Of a stretch of DNA of 64,000 nucleotides, positions 38,172 to 47,694 are shown piece by piece. The notes under the pieces were generated by a model. The model made no database searches. It was not told the DNA's origin and worked only from the letters and a program-made list of their open reading frames with translations. Each line of letters begins with the position of its first letter. Position 1 is the stretch's first letter. The DNA comes from Halorubrum aidingense JCM 13560 (GTDB lineage Archaea; Halobacteriota; Halobacteria; Halobacteriales; Haloferacaceae), in assembly GCF_000336995.1 (NCBI RefSeq), contig NZ_AOJI01000017.1, forward strand, positions 348,932-412,931, written 5' to 3'. The position numbers and the translations under genes are program-made.

Positions 38172-40607
38172 TCAGTTCGCGTTCGACGAGCCGCCGAGTG
38201 GCTCCTCTCTACGGTCGACGCCGCCGTCGGCGCTCACCGAGCCCGGCTCCGTCCCGCCCGAGAAGTCGAATCCGGAGTCGTCGGTGTCGCCCCCCTCGGC
38301 ACCGCTTTTGTCGGCGTCGTCGGTGCCGTCGGCGTCGCCGACGTCGACGTCGTCGGCCGCCCACTCGACGACCTCGAAGCGGTCGGTCATCCGACGCAGG
38401 TCGCGGGCTCTCGCGGTCAGGTCGTGGGCTTCCTCGGAGACGCGCTGGAGCGTGGCGGCCTGCTCCTCGGCGGTCGACGCGACGGTCGTCGCCTCCGCGG
38501 TCGTCTGCTGGCTCACGCCGGCGAGGTCGTCGACGGCGCCCGTGACCTCGTTGACGGAACTCGCCTGCGCGTCCATCGCTCCCGAGATCTCCTGTACGCC
38601 GTCGTCGGCCGCGGCCACCCGCTCGGCGACCTCGCTGAGCGCGTCCTCGGCCGTCTCGACGGTGTCGACGCCCTCGTCGACGCCCTCGCGGATCGCGGCC
38701 ATCTCCGCGACGCTCTCGTCGGTCCGCTCCCGGAGGTCCTCGATGAGCGACTCGACCTCCGCGGCCGACTCCTGGGTCTCCTCGGCGAGCGATTTCACCT
38801 CCTCGGCGACGACCGCGAATCCGGATCCCGCCTCGCCGGCGCGGGCGGCCTCGATCGACGCGTTGAGCGCGAGCAGGTTCGTCTGGTCGGCGATCTCGGC
38901 GATGGTTTCGACGATCGCGTCCACCTCCGCCATCTCCGCTTCCAACCGCGCGATGGTGTCGGCGGCGGACGCCGAGCAGTCTTCAATCGCGTGAAGCTCC
39001 TCGACCGCTTCGACCGCGGCCTCCCGGCCCTCCGCCGTGAGCGCGCTCGCGCGCTGTGAGGTGGTCGCGACCTCGTCGGCGGAGGCCGCCACCTCCTCGA
39101 CGGTCGCCGACATGTCTTCCATCTCGCCGGCGACGTCGCTCAGGCGGCGGCTCTGCCGTTGTGCGCCCGCGGAGATCTCGTCGACCGCGTCGCTCGTCTC
39201 CTGACCGGCGGCCGCCACCTCGTCGGCGCCGTCCGTGACCGCCTCGCTTTTATCGGTCACCTCCTCGGCGAAGCGGTCGACTCGCGCGATCGCCACCTCC
39301 AGTTCGTCCATCGCGTCGTTGAACCCGTCTGCGATCTCTCGGAGTGCCGCCGGATCGTCGGCGTCGGCGTCCAGCCGGGCGGTGAGGTCGCCGTCGGCGC
39401 ACGCCGCCATCGTCTCTCCGAAGGCCGCCGCGCGCGTCTCCAGCGTCTCGGCGAACGCCTCGCTCTCGGCTTTCGCCGCCTCGGCGCGCTCGCGCTGCGT
39501 CTCCGCCGACTCGATCTGATCGCCCAGCGAGTCGCGCATCGTCGAGAACGCCCCGTACAGATCGCCGAACTCGTCGCGGCGGTCGGTGTCGAACGCGACG
39601 TCGAGATCGCCCGATTCGAGCGCTCGTGCCTTGCCGGTGAGCCGATTCAGCTCGGCGACGGTTCCCCGGCCGAGCGTCGCACCGAGCAGCCCGAGCCCCG
39701 CGACCGCGACGCCGATGATGAGCAACAGGTTTCGCCCAATCATCCCCGAGAGGGCGTACGCCTCGGACAGGGGGACGTGAACCGCCACGTACCAATCCTC
39801 GGACGAGACGGGCGCGTACGCGACGAAGTACTCCGCGCCGTCGGCGAACTGGAACGACGCCGACGGCACGTGACCGACCGGCTGCTCCTCGTCGAACAGG
39901 GCGGTTTGCAACGCCTCGTCGTAGCGTTCCCCGGCGACGCCGGCCCGGTCGCTCGCGCCGAGCGTCCCGTCGGCCTCGACGAGCGTCGTGAACGACCCGG
40001 CGGTCGGCTGCCGGAAGTCGCCGACGACGGGACCGAGATCGATCTCCATGACGAGGTAGTCGCGAAGCGGGGTCGCGGCGACGTACGCGACGCGCCGCTG
40101 CCCGTCGGCCTCGTAGGTGGGCGTCGTGTACACCCGGTCGCCGAACAGGAGGTTCTCGTCGAACCACTCCTGGTCAGTGACTGCGGCGCCGGGGTCGTCG
40201 GTTCCGTCGCCGTCCGCGCTCGACGCGATCACGGTGCCCGCCTTGCGGTCGACGTAGTGGAGCGCCACCACCTCGTCGGCCGTCCGGGAGTGATGCGAGG
40301 CGAGGTAGCTGCTCACCTGCGACTCGTCGCGCGAGAACGCGTCGGAGTCCGCGATGTCGCTCGCCATCGAGCGACGCTCGCTCGCCCAGCCGTCGAGTTC
40401 GGTGCCGCTCAGTTCGGCGACCGCGGTGTAGTCCGCTTGGGCGTTCGCTTCGAGGTGATCGGTCGTCTCCGCGTACGTGACCACGCCGACGGCGCCGATG
40501 GCGGCGAGCACGAGCAGCACGACGACCAAGAACTTCGCAAGATAACTCCGGGCGACGACGTCCGGACTCGCCCGACGGAGGAGGCGTTCGAGGGGAGTGG
40601 CGTCCAT
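38172..40607 (-). CDS. Methyl-accepting chemotaxis transducer (dCache-HAMP-MA)
   Basis: The 811-residue halobacterial transducer begins with a cytoplasmic stretch and membrane helix (about residues 23-46). An extracellular region to about 285 carries two Cache-like halves ([30 protein letters not shown]), then comes a second helix and HAMP ([17 protein letters not shown]). The signalling domain shows the conserved hairpin segment, with [20 protein letters not shown] and [11 protein letters not shown]. Coiled-coil methylation helices flank it. It would feed attractant or repellent signals to CheA; the ligand is unknown. GATTAAAG at 40633-40640 lies 26-33 bases upstream. Confidence 0.95.
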   Translation of the reverse strand: MDATPLERLLRRASPDVVARSYLAKFLVVVLLVLAAIGAVGVVTYAETTDHLEANAQADYTAVAELSGTELDGWASERRSMASDIADSDAFSRDESQVSSYLASHHSRTADEVVALHYVDRKAGTVIASSADGDGTDDPGAAVTDQEWFDENLLFGDRVYTTPTYEADGQRRVAYVAATPLRDYLVMEIDLGPVVGDFRQPTAGSFTTLVEADGTLGASDRAGVAGERYDEALQTALFDEEQPVGHVPSASFQFADGAEYFVAYAPVSSEDWYVAVHVPLSEAYALSGMIGRNLLLIIGVAVAGLGLLGATLGRGTVAELNRLTGKARALESGDLDVAFDTDRRDEFGDLYGAFSTMRDSLGDQIESAETQRERAEAAKAESEAFAETLETRAAAFGETMAACADGDLTARLDADADDPAALREIADGFNDAMDELEVAIARVDRFAEEVTDKSEAVTDGADEVAAAGQETSDAVDEISAGAQRQSRRLSDVAGEMEDMSATVEEVAASADEVATTSQRASALTAEGREAAVEAVEELHAIEDCSASAADTIARLEAEMAEVDAIVETIAEIADQTNLLALNASIEAARAGEAGSGFAVVAEEVKSLAEETQESAAEVESLIEDLRERTDESVAEMAAIREGVDEGVDTVETAEDALSEVAERVAAADDGVQEISGAMDAQASSVNEVTGAVDDLAGVSQQTTAEATTVASTAEEQAATLQRVSEEAHDLTARARDLRRMTDRFEVVEWAADDVDVGDADGTDDADKSGAEGGDTDDSGFDFSGGTEPGSVSADGGVDRREEPLGGSSNAN

Positions 40608-40667
40608 TACATCGACGCGGTCGACACGGTTGCTTTAATCCACTCCTTTCGATATCGATATTGATAT

Positions 40668-41330
40668 TCAGGGCGCAGGCGCGGTGACGACCGCGTAGCA
40701 GTTTCCGCTGGAGACGTCGACGTCTATCGGTTCGAGGTCGCTCGCGTCGAGGTCGCGCTCGAACTCGCTCGGCGAGTAGATGTGATAATACCGCGGGACC
40801 GTCTCGCCGCCGGGCAGGGTCCAGTCGACGGTCGTGTCGAACCCCGACTCGCGGTCGAAGCGGTCGTGGGCGGTGCTCCAGACGCTCACCAGCGCGGTCC
40901 CGCCCGGTTCGAGCACGCGAGCGAGTTCGTCGAGGCTCCGCACTCGCGCGGCGCGCGGCGAGAGGTGGTGAAGCGTCGCCACGTAGACGGCGAGATCGAT
41001 CGACTCGCCGGCGATCGGCAGCGCGGCGGCGTCGCCGTGGACGAAGTCGGCGACCGCGTCGAAGTCGCGCTCGCGCGCCCGCGTCGTCGCCTCTCGGAGG
41101 AGTTCGCGGCTGAGATCGACCCCCACGACCGACGCTGACCGCGCCGCGAGCAGTTCGGTGTGACGGCCGTTCCCGCACCCAACGTCGAGCGCGCGCGTGG
41201 CCGACCGCCCGTCGAGGAACGATTCGACCTCGGGCCACGCGTACTCCCGCGTCTTCGAGAAGTGAGCGGCGATGCGGTCGTAGGTCGCCTGCGGGGTCCC
41301 GCCGGCGTCCGTCGCGTCCTCCGGATCCAT
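40668..41330 (-). CDS. Class I SAM-dependent methyltransferase
   Basis: A 220-residue protein with the SAM motif ALDVGCGNGRHTELLA near residues 43-58, VVGVDLSRELL, and DFVHGDAAALPIAGESIDLAVY, characteristic of UbiE/ALKBH8-type methyltransferases. HYIYSP... near the C-terminus and the TVDWTLPGGETVPRYY stretch resemble the tRNA wobble-uridine methyltransferase group (Trm9-like), but this is only similarity by eye. It sits upstream of the transducer gene on the same strand, 60 bases apart. Confidence 0.85.
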   Translation of the reverse strand: MDPEDATDAGGTPQATYDRIAAHFSKTREYAWPEVESFLDGRSATRALDVGCGNGRHTELLAARSASVVGVDLSRELLREATTRARERDFDAVADFVHGDAAALPIAGESIDLAVYVATLHHLSPRAARVRSLDELARVLEPGGTALVSVWSTAHDRFDRESGFDTTVDWTLPGGETVPRYYHIYSPSEFERDLDASDLEPIDVDVSSGNCYAVVTAPAP

Positions 41331-41409
41331 ACCGGGCGGTCGGCCGCCGCCGGTATAGGTGCGCCGTCATCGGGCGCGTTCGCCGTCCCGCGTGTCGCTC
41401 TCGACCGCG

Positions 41410-43539
41410 CTACACGAGGCCGATCACGAGGAACGTGAGCAGTGTCAAGCCGAGCAGGACCACGACGTGTTTCACGCCGTCGTTCACCGATCCCTCGCCG
41501 AGTTGGCCGGCGACGAGCCCCGAGCAGATCGCCTGGACCGTCGCGGCGTGGAAGAACAGCTGTTCGTAGGCGAACGCGTTGATGTCCCCGAGCCCGTCGG
41601 TGAGTCCCCCGGATCCGCTGGGCATGCCGTCGGTCGAGCTACCCGGAAGGTCACCGCCGGCACCGCTGGGGATCGCCGCCTCCTCGATCGCCGGGATGAA
41701 CGAGACCGACAGCGAGGCGATGATCCCGAGGAAGACCAGAAAGGAGATGTAGATCACGATAAGGTACGTCACCATGACCTGCCGTCGTTCGCGCCGCAGC
41801 CCCCACGTCGCTCGCGCCTCCTCGGCCGCGATGCGGAGGACGGGGCCGACGTCGCCGCTCGCGTGCATCGCGTTCGTGATCAGCGCGACGGCCCGCGAGG
41901 TCATCGGCGACCGGACCCGGCGCTCCAGTCGGCGCAGCGCGGTGCCGACGTCGGCTCCCCAGTCGATGTCCCGACGGGTGCGTTCGAGGTCGGTCGTCAG
42001 CGCCTCCAGGTTCGACCCGGCGACCCGGCGCACGCTGCCGACGACGGAGGTTCCCGCCTCGTTGACGCTCGCCAGCCGGTCGAGGAAGTCGGGTACAGCC
42101 GACTCGATCCGGCGCGTCCGCCGCTTGCGGACCTCGTAGACGACCGCGTAGCTCGCGAGCACGAGCGCCGTCGCGACGACGACGGCCGTGTCGACCTGCG
42201 CGACCATCTCGGTCGGCGGGCCGCGCGTGACCGGGAACGCGAAGACGAGCAGCCCGACGAGCGCGAGCGGCACGGCCGCCAGAAACACCGTCGCGGGCGC
42301 GTCGAGGACGCTCTCGACTGGCGAGGTGATCCACGACCGAACGCGGCGGACGCGGTCGTACGCGCGGAGCCGCTCGCGGCTCGCCGCCCAGGAGTCGGTC
42401 GCCGACGCGGACGCGGCGCGCTCGTCGTTGACCGCGACGCCGCCGTCGGAGCGTGCTTCGGCGGCGTCCTCGCGGTACCGGTCGGCGGTCTCCGTCCCGC
42501 CGACGCCCTGCGTCACGCTGTCGACGTAGACGACGAACCCGAACGTCGCCAGCGGGACCGCGAGGTAGACGACGACGCGGAGCAGCGGGAGCGTGTCCTC
42601 CAAGACGAGGCCGATCACGACGAGGATGGTGATGAAAAACAGCGGGCCGGCGACCAGCGCCGTGACGTACGCCTCCGCGAACGTCGAGAGCAGTTCGAGG
42701 TACTGCTGCTGTTTCGACTCGGCCTCCTCTTGATACAGCTCGTACTGGTCGCTGAGGAACGCCGAAATCGACTGGCCGGTTCCGAGCACCGACGCCAAGT
42801 TCTCGGCGAAGTCGCCGAGGTCCTCGCTGGGCGTCCGGCGGGCGGTGCGCTGGAGCGCGGTGAGCGCGTCGGTACCGAAGGCGTTCATGTCACGCACCGC
42901 GACCGACAGCTCCGTCGCGGCCTCGCCGTACACGTCCTCGTTCTCGGCGAGTGTGTCCATCACGCGCGGGAACGCCATCCCCGACCGCGAGAGCGCGTAC
43001 ATGAACGCGACGGTCCGCGGAAGGGTGGCGTCGATCTCGGCCGCCCGGGCGTGCGCCCGCTGGTTCAACACCTCCCACCGGCCGTAGTAGGTCCCGACGG
43101 CGAGCGCGGAGCCGAGCGTCGCCGACGCGAACAGCAGGAGCGCGAACAGTTCGAGGAGCCCGAGTTCCGTGAGTCGGGCCAGCCCCGCGAGGAACGCGAG
43201 CGCGGCGGGTAGCGTCTCGCGGATGGCCGCCTCGCCGACGTCGAGCGCCGACAGCAGCGCCCCCGCGGCGTACACCCCGGCGACGCTTCCGGCGACGCCG
43301 AGGACGCCCGCGTACAGTATCGTCCGGGAGGCGTACTCACGGTGTGTTCCGCCCACATGCGCGGCGTAAAGTAAGTCGCGCTGGCGCTGCCGGCGGCTCC
43401 CGTCGACGCCGACGTAGTCGCCGAACAGCGCCAGCGCGACCCGGGTGACGAGCAGGTCGGCGCGCCGGTCGGCGAGCGGGAGCACCAGCGCCAGACAGAG
43501 GCCGACCGCCGCGAGAAGCGGAACGTACGCGAGCATCAC
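41410..43539 (-). CDS. pilC: Type II/IV pilus assembly membrane protein (PilC/TadC)
   Basis: A 709-residue integral membrane platform protein with two T2SSF domains, each with a helical cytoplasmic part followed by several membrane helices. Conserved elements include PRTVAFMYALSRSGMAFPRVM, GTDALTALQRTARRTPSEDLGDFAENL and a second VPDFLDRLASVNEAGTSVVGSV. C-terminal helices end near LLGLTLLTFLVIGLV. It joins the ATPase motor to the pilin filament. Its ATG (43539) overlaps the pilB stop as ATGA. Confidence 0.93.
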   Translation of the reverse strand: MMLAYVPLLAAVGLCLALVLPLADRRADLLVTRVALALFGDYVGVDGSRRQRQRDLLYAAHVGGTHREYASRTILYAGVLGVAGSVAGVYAAGALLSALDVGEAAIRETLPAALAFLAGLARLTELGLLELFALLLFASATLGSALAVGTYYGRWEVLNQRAHARAAEIDATLPRTVAFMYALSRSGMAFPRVMDTLAENEDVYGEAATELSVAVRDMNAFGTDALTALQRTARRTPSEDLGDFAENLASVLGTGQSISAFLSDQYELYQEEAESKQQQYLELLSTFAEAYVTALVAGPLFFITILVVIGLVLEDTLPLLRVVVYLAVPLATFGFVVYVDSVTQGVGGTETADRYREDAAEARSDGGVAVNDERAASASATDSWAASRERLRAYDRVRRVRSWITSPVESVLDAPATVFLAAVPLALVGLLVFAFPVTRGPPTEMVAQVDTAVVVATALVLASYAVVYEVRKRRTRRIESAVPDFLDRLASVNEAGTSVVGSVRRVAGSNLEALTTDLERTRRDIDWGADVGTALRRLERRVRSPMTSRAVALITNAMHASGDVGPVLRIAAEEARATWGLRRERRQVMVTYLIVIYISFLVFLGIIASLSVSFIPAIEEAAIPSGAGGDLPGSSTDGMPSGSGGLTDGLGDINAFAYEQLFFHAATVQAICSGLVAGQLGEGSVNDGVKHVVVLLGLTLLTFLVIGLV

Positions 43540-45272
43540 CGCTCTCCGGACCCGTCGTTCGCGCCGCCGACGCGTCCGCCCGCCGCGGCGGTCCGGTTCG
43601 TGCCGGCTTCGTCTGTGCCGTCTCCGTCACTCCCGCCGCCGTTCGCCCCGTCCCCGCCCTCACCGGCGACCCGGTCGTCGAGCCGGTCCATCACGCGGGC
43701 GGGGTCGGCGTAGTACTCGTTGACGAGGGCGGTGAACGTCCGGTAGTCGGTGATGTCGAGAGCGGCGAGCCGGTCGAGGAAGCGCTCTCGGCGCCGGAAC
43801 TCGGAGAGCAGCTCCGACCGCGACCAGCCGCGTTCGTCGGCGATTTCTTCGAGCAGCGAGGAGTCGTTCCGACGGAACTCATCGGCCTCCGGCCGCCACT
43901 CGAACGCGGAGGAATAGTCGAGTTCGCCGGTCCGCTGGTCGATGCCGCCGATCTCGCCGATCGTCTTCGCGCGGCGCACGCGCTGGTCGCCGGAGCGCGT
44001 CAGCGTCTGGATCGAGAGCATGTCGAGCGACTGCACCATCGCGCGCGGGACGTTGATCGGCTCGTTTTCCAGCCGGTTGATCACCGTCTCGATCGAGTCG
44101 GCGTGCATCGTCGAGAACGTGGTGTGACCGGTGTTCATCGCCTGGAACAGCGTGATCGCCTCGTCGCCGCGGACCTCGCCCACGATGATGTACTCGGGCC
44201 GGTGGCGGAGCGCCGAGCGGAGCAGGTCGTACATGTCGATGTCCGTCCCCTCGTAGCGGCGCTCGCGGGTGATCGAGGAGAGCCAGTTGTCGTGGTACAA
44301 GGAGAGTTCGCGGGTGTCCTCGATGGTGAGCACCTTCGCGCGCGGCGGGATAAACATCGACACCGCGTTCATCGAGGTCGTCTTCCCGGAGGCGGTGCCG
44401 CCCGCGAAGATGAGGCTCTTGTTGTGCTCGATACAGAGCCAGAAGTACGCCATCTGCTCGATCGAGAAGGTGCCGTACTCCACGAGGTCGATCGGCGTGA
44501 GCGGGTCCTCGGCGTACTGGCGGATCGTGAACGCCGAGCCGCGCGGGGTCACCTCCTCGCCGAGCGCGAGCTCCGCGCGCGACCCGTCCGGCAGCGTCGT
44601 CTCCACGATGGGGTCGCCGACGGAGACGTGCCGCCCGGACTGCTGGGCGAGGCGGATGACGTAGTTGTCGAGTTCCCCCTTCGGGAACGAGACATTCGTC
44701 TCGATGTCGGTGTACTCGTCGTGGTAGACGAAGATCGGCAGGTCGTACCCGTCACACGAGATGTCCTCGATGTGGCGGTCGTTCAGGAGGGGGTCGACCT
44801 TCCCGTAGCCGCGGAAGTCGCGGTAGAGGTAGTACGCGAGCGCGTGGAAGGTGTCCATCCCGGCGTCGACGCCGTAGGCTTCGAGCAGCGTCGCCAGCTC
44901 CGCGCGGAGGGTGTCCTCGTCGGTCTTGCCCGTTCCGTCGCGGTAGAGTAGCGGGTCCCGGATGTCGTCGGCAACGCGGTCGAGGAGGTCGCGCTCGAAC
45001 GCGTCGAGGTCGGGCTCGACCGCGTAGTACCGGTGTTCGCTCTCGACGTCGTCGTAGGTGATGACCACGTAGGCGTACGGCGCGTTCACCCAGTAGCGGT
45101 CGATCTCACGTTCGTCCGCCGGCGGCGAGAAGGCGGCGAGCGGGCCGTCGTCGCCGGGGCGGAACGGGCGCACGTCGAGTTCGGACCCCTGCAGCAGTTC
45201 CCACGTCCGAGAGAGCCGTCGCCGGAGCGCCTCGATGCGACCGCCGACGTCGTCTCCCGCGTCACTCGCCAT
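43536..45272 (-). CDS. pilB: Type IV pilus assembly ATPase PilB
   Basis: The 578-residue motor powers assembly of archaeal type IV pili. It has the YWVNAPYAYVVITYDDVESE segment in common with the paralogue at the left edge, DISCDGYDLPIFVYH, LPDGSRAELALG, Walker A GGTASGKTTSMNAV near residue 290, IEDTRELSLYHDNW, EYIIVGEVRGDEA and the STMHADSIETVINRLE motif. A C-terminal Gly/Asp/Thr-rich tail of about 45 residues is disordered. ATG 45272 follows CTTTAAAC at 45303-45310. It overlaps pilC by four bases; together they form the second pilus motor in the window. Confidence 0.95.
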   Translation of the reverse strand: MASDAGDDVGGRIEALRRRLSRTWELLQGSELDVRPFRPGDDGPLAAFSPPADEREIDRYWVNAPYAYVVITYDDVESEHRYYAVEPDLDAFERDLLDRVADDIRDPLLYRDGTGKTDEDTLRAELATLLEAYGVDAGMDTFHALAYYLYRDFRGYGKVDPLLNDRHIEDISCDGYDLPIFVYHDEYTDIETNVSFPKGELDNYVIRLAQQSGRHVSVGDPIVETTLPDGSRAELALGEEVTPRGSAFTIRQYAEDPLTPIDLVEYGTFSIEQMAYFWLCIEHNKSLIFAGGTASGKTTSMNAVSMFIPPRAKVLTIEDTRELSLYHDNWLSSITRERRYEGTDIDMYDLLRSALRHRPEYIIVGEVRGDEAITLFQAMNTGHTTFSTMHADSIETVINRLENEPINVPRAMVQSLDMLSIQTLTRSGDQRVRRAKTIGEIGGIDQRTGELDYSSAFEWRPEADEFRRNDSSLLEEIADERGWSRSELLSEFRRRERFLDRLAALDITDYRTFTALVNEYYADPARVMDRLDDRVAGEGGDGANGGGSDGDGTDEAGTNRTAAAGGRVGGANDGSGER

Positions 45273-45302
45273 CGTCGTATAGGGGCCGTATGGGACGTGG
45301 TG

Positions 45303-45310
45303 GTTTAAAG
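45303..45310 (-). promoter_or_regulatory. pilB: TATA box of the pilB-pilC operon
   Basis: Minus-strand CTTTAAAC lies 31-38 bases before ATG 45272, predicting a short leader. The 24-bp repeat array lies just beyond it. Confidence 0.5.
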
Positions 45311-45366
45311 TCCACCTGATGATTATCAGACGCGACATCGAGAGCGGGCTGGGGGTGTTCTCGTCC

Positions 45367-45434
45367 GGCGCGTTCGGTGGCGGTCGTGCCGGCGCGTTCG
45401 GTGGCGGTCGTGCCGGCGCGTTCGGTGGCGATCG
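45367..45434. repeat. 24-bp tandem repeat between pilB and the DUF5793 gene
   Basis: Two full copies and one partial copy of a 24-bp unit (ggcgcgttcggtggcggtcg plus four bases) occur at 45367-45390, 45391-45414 and 45415-45434, the last diverging at its end. The array lies in the divergent promoter region and codes for nothing convincing. Confidence 0.9.
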
Positions 45435-45533
45435 CGTCGCTGAGCGGGCGGCTGCGGTCGCATCGCTGGACGTTCGAGCTATTGGCGCGCCCGTTACGTT
45501 GATACGGGACGACCGCGAAAGACGAGATAGGAA

Positions 45534-45995
45534 ATGCGGCGTGACTACTTCGATCTGACCGTCGAGGGCGTCGACGACGACGTCGACGGCCCGAAAACCC
45601 CCCTCGTCCGTATCGACTTCCACGGGCCCGAGGGGTTACTGCGCGACCGGCTCTCGGCGACCGACGGCGACCTCCTCGACGCCGCCGACGTCGACGTGGC
45701 GTTCCGGCTGCGAGAGCCCCTCTCGTCGGCCGACGATGCGGAGGGCGTAGTCGGGGTCACGAACCGTCTCACCGGCGACTTCATCCTCGAACTCAACGAG
45801 ACGGCCACCGACGTGCTCCCCTTTATCCGCGCCGCTCGGGACTCGGCCGGCGACGAGGACGCCCGCTACCGCGTCGAGATCGACGTCGACGGCGATCGGC
45901 TCGTCGCCTACGACAAGGGGACGTTCCTCGTGTACGACCACGAGGGGAACCTCCTCCGCAACGAGAGCCTGATCCCGTCCGGCGTCGAGCTCTGA
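45534..45995 (+). CDS. Conserved haloarchaeal protein, DUF5793-like
   Basis: A 153-residue soluble protein beginning MRRDYFDLTVEGVDDDVDG and ending RNESLIPSGVEL. It has alternating beta-strand segments (VRIDFHGPEGLLRDRL, DVDVAFRLREPL, DFILELNETATDVLPF). The MRRDYF start and the FDGP/RL pattern are those of a small haloarchaeal family I recall as DUF5793; the assignment is from memory, so only moderately sure. Its function is unknown. Confidence 0.7.
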   Translation: MRRDYFDLTVEGVDDDVDGPKTPLVRIDFHGPEGLLRDRLSATDGDLLDAADVDVAFRLREPLSSADDAEGVVGVTNRLTGDFILELNETATDVLPFIRAARDSAGDEDARYRVEIDVDGDRLVAYDKGTFLVYDHEGNLLRNESLIPSGVEL

Positions 45996-46010
45996 CCGGG
46001 CGTCGGCCAT

Positions 46011-46880
46011 TTATAAACTCACGTTGTCGGCGACGAGTCGCACCTCGTCGCCGGGGTAGAGACCGAACACGCCGTCGCCGCGCCCGTCGTTCACGTCGCA
46101 CTCGACGTAGCCGTGGCTCCCGACGGTGACGAGCTGGTCGCCCTGTTCGACGTCGCCGAACGTCTCGGCGACGGGCGTGAGGTCGCCGTTGACTCGGATC
46201 CAGTCGCGCCCGCGGATCAGGTCGCCCGGGACGTTCGTCACGACGTTGCCGAACCGGTCGACGACGAGCACCTCGCCGTCGACGGCCACGGGATCCCCGT
46301 CGGCGTCGCGTTCGACGACGGGGTCGGGGAGCACGAGGTCGACGGGGTCGGTCGCAGGCGAGAGGTCGTCCATCGCCGCGAGCGCGTCGGCCACCTCCAC
46401 GGGCGTCGACGCGGCCGGCCCGCCGTCGAGCGACGCGCGGATCCGAGCCGCGACCGGCGCGAACACGTCGCGACCGTGGAACGTCGCGCTCGCCGGTTCG
46501 TCGACGTCGACGACGAACACCTCCACGTCGGGCGGGGCGGCGCCATCGGACGACTCCTCCGCGTCAGGCGACCCTTCCGCGTCGGCCAGCGCCCGGGCGG
46601 GCGGCAGCGCGAGGCCGTTGTCGGGAGCGACGAGCACGTGCGAGCCGGCGCGGACGACGAGCGCGTCGCGGTCCGTGCCGACGCCGGGGTCGACGACGGC
46701 GCAGTGGACGGCGGGCGGGAACTCGGGGAGAACGAACCGGAGCCAGAAGGCGGCCGCGCGCGGATCGCCGCGCGGCAGGTCGTGTGCGATATCGACGATC
46801 TCGGCGTCGGTGTGTCGACGGACGACGCCCTTCATCGCGGCGGGGTACGGGGAGCCGAAGTCGGACGCGAGCGTGATCAT
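46011..46880 (-). CDS. SAM hydrolase / SAM-dependent halogenase family (DUF62)
   Basis: A 289-residue enzyme of the SAM hydroxide adenosyltransferase family, which splits S-adenosylmethionine to adenosine and methionine using water. MITLASDFGSPYPAAMKGVV, CAVVDPGVGTDRDALVV and VAPDNGLALPPARAL cover the SAM-binding N-terminal part; the C-terminal beta domain includes VDRFGNVVTNVPG. Halogenase relatives use a Ser/Thr-rich loop not seen here, so hydrolase is the likelier role. TTTTTAAG at 46904-46911 lies 24-31 bases upstream. Confidence 0.93.
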   Translation of the reverse strand: MITLASDFGSPYPAAMKGVVRRHTDAEIVDIAHDLPRGDPRAAAFWLRFVLPEFPPAVHCAVVDPGVGTDRDALVVRAGSHVLVAPDNGLALPPARALADAEGSPDAEESSDGAAPPDVEVFVVDVDEPASATFHGRDVFAPVAARIRASLDGGPAASTPVEVADALAAMDDLSPATDPVDLVLPDPVVERDADGDPVAVDGEVLVVDRFGNVVTNVPGDLIRGRDWIRVNGDLTPVAETFGDVEQGDQLVTVGSHGYVECDVNDGRGDGVFGLYPGDEVRLVADNVSL

Positions 46881-46903
46881 GGCTCCACTCGATCCGGCGT
46901 CCG

Positions 46904-46911
46904 CTTAAAAA
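46904..46911 (-). promoter_or_regulatory. TATA box of the SAM hydrolase gene
   Basis: Minus-strand TTTTTAAG lies 24-31 bases before ATG 46880, the leaderless-promoter position. Confidence 0.6.
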
Positions 46912-46993
46912 CAGTGAGCCGCGACGGCGGTCCGGGCGGACTGGGCGCCCGTCGGCGACTCGGGGTCTATTGTCGACTCGGGGTCCTCGACGC

Positions 46994-47524
46994 CTAGGCG
47001 TCCATCGGCGACTTGCCGTTGGTGTCGGTCTCGGCGATTCGGCGGATGCGCTCGACGCCGTCGACCTCCTCGATGACGCGGACCACGGTCTCGGGGACGA
47101 GCTCTTCCCAGTTGTGGCCGTGGATCATGCGCTCGCGGAGCTCCGTCCCTTCGAGCACGTCGCGGCGGAACATCGGTGAGCCCTGCACCTCGACGCCGGC
47201 CTCCTCGAAGAGTCGGACGACGAGCGGGTTGTTCGAGTACGCCACGTCGAATCGCGGCGTCATGCTCTGAACGTGGCTCACCCAGACGGAGTTGCGATCG
47301 AGGTCTTCGATCGGGACGACGTACGTGGTGACGTCGAGATCCTCGACGGCCTTCGTCACCATCATCACGCGCTCGCCGGCCGTAAACGGGTTCCGAGTGG
47401 TGTGTGAGTCGCCGGCGGAGCCGATCCCTAAGACCAGCTCGTCGACCTCCGCCGCGATCTCTTCGACCATGTGTCGGTGGCCGTCGTGAAACGGCTGGTA
47501 CCGCCCGATGTAGAACCCGCGCAT
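46994..47524 (-). CDS. Nicotinamide-nucleotide adenylyltransferase
   Basis: The 176-residue archaeal NMN adenylyltransferase makes NAD+ from NMN and ATP. GRYQPFHDGHRHMVE carries the HxGH-type signature and NPFTAGERVMMV the conserved loop. DLDRNSVWVSHVQSMTPRFD and GTELRERMIHGHNWEELVP, with an ISTTxx-like replacement, complete the site. It is the gene preceding SAM hydrolase and divergent from lonB. TATA TTTATAAA at 47548-47555 lies 24-31 bases before the ATG. Confidence 0.95.
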   Translation of the reverse strand: MRGFYIGRYQPFHDGHRHMVEEIAAEVDELVLGIGSAGDSHTTRNPFTAGERVMMVTKAVEDLDVTTYVVPIEDLDRNSVWVSHVQSMTPRFDVAYSNNPLVVRLFEEAGVEVQGSPMFRRDVLEGTELRERMIHGHNWEELVPETVVRVIEEVDGVERIRRIAETDTNGKSPMDA

Positions 47525-47547
47525 GGATCCACGTAGCGAGAGCCTCG

Positions 47548-47555
47548 TTTATAAA
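47548..47555 (-). promoter_or_regulatory. TATA box of the NMN adenylyltransferase gene
   Basis: TTTATAAA lies 24-31 bases before ATG 47524, a typical leaderless promoter. LonB reads away in the other direction from about 47695. Confidence 0.65.
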
Positions 47556-47694
47556 CCCCGTGGGAACCCCTGTCCGCCGATTTCGAGCGGTATGGGCCCG
47601 CAGTCTCGCGTTTATTGAATACCCTAACGAACGGCCGCGGGGAGAAAGTATATCAGTAGCCGACCCTTCCTTTTTCATAGCGATACCCGATTCT

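Noticed and set aside
45319..45558. 79-residue plus frame across the 24-bp repeats
   Set aside because: Composition only reflects the repeat (GAFGGGRA units); it overlaps the pilB promoter and DUF5793 start.
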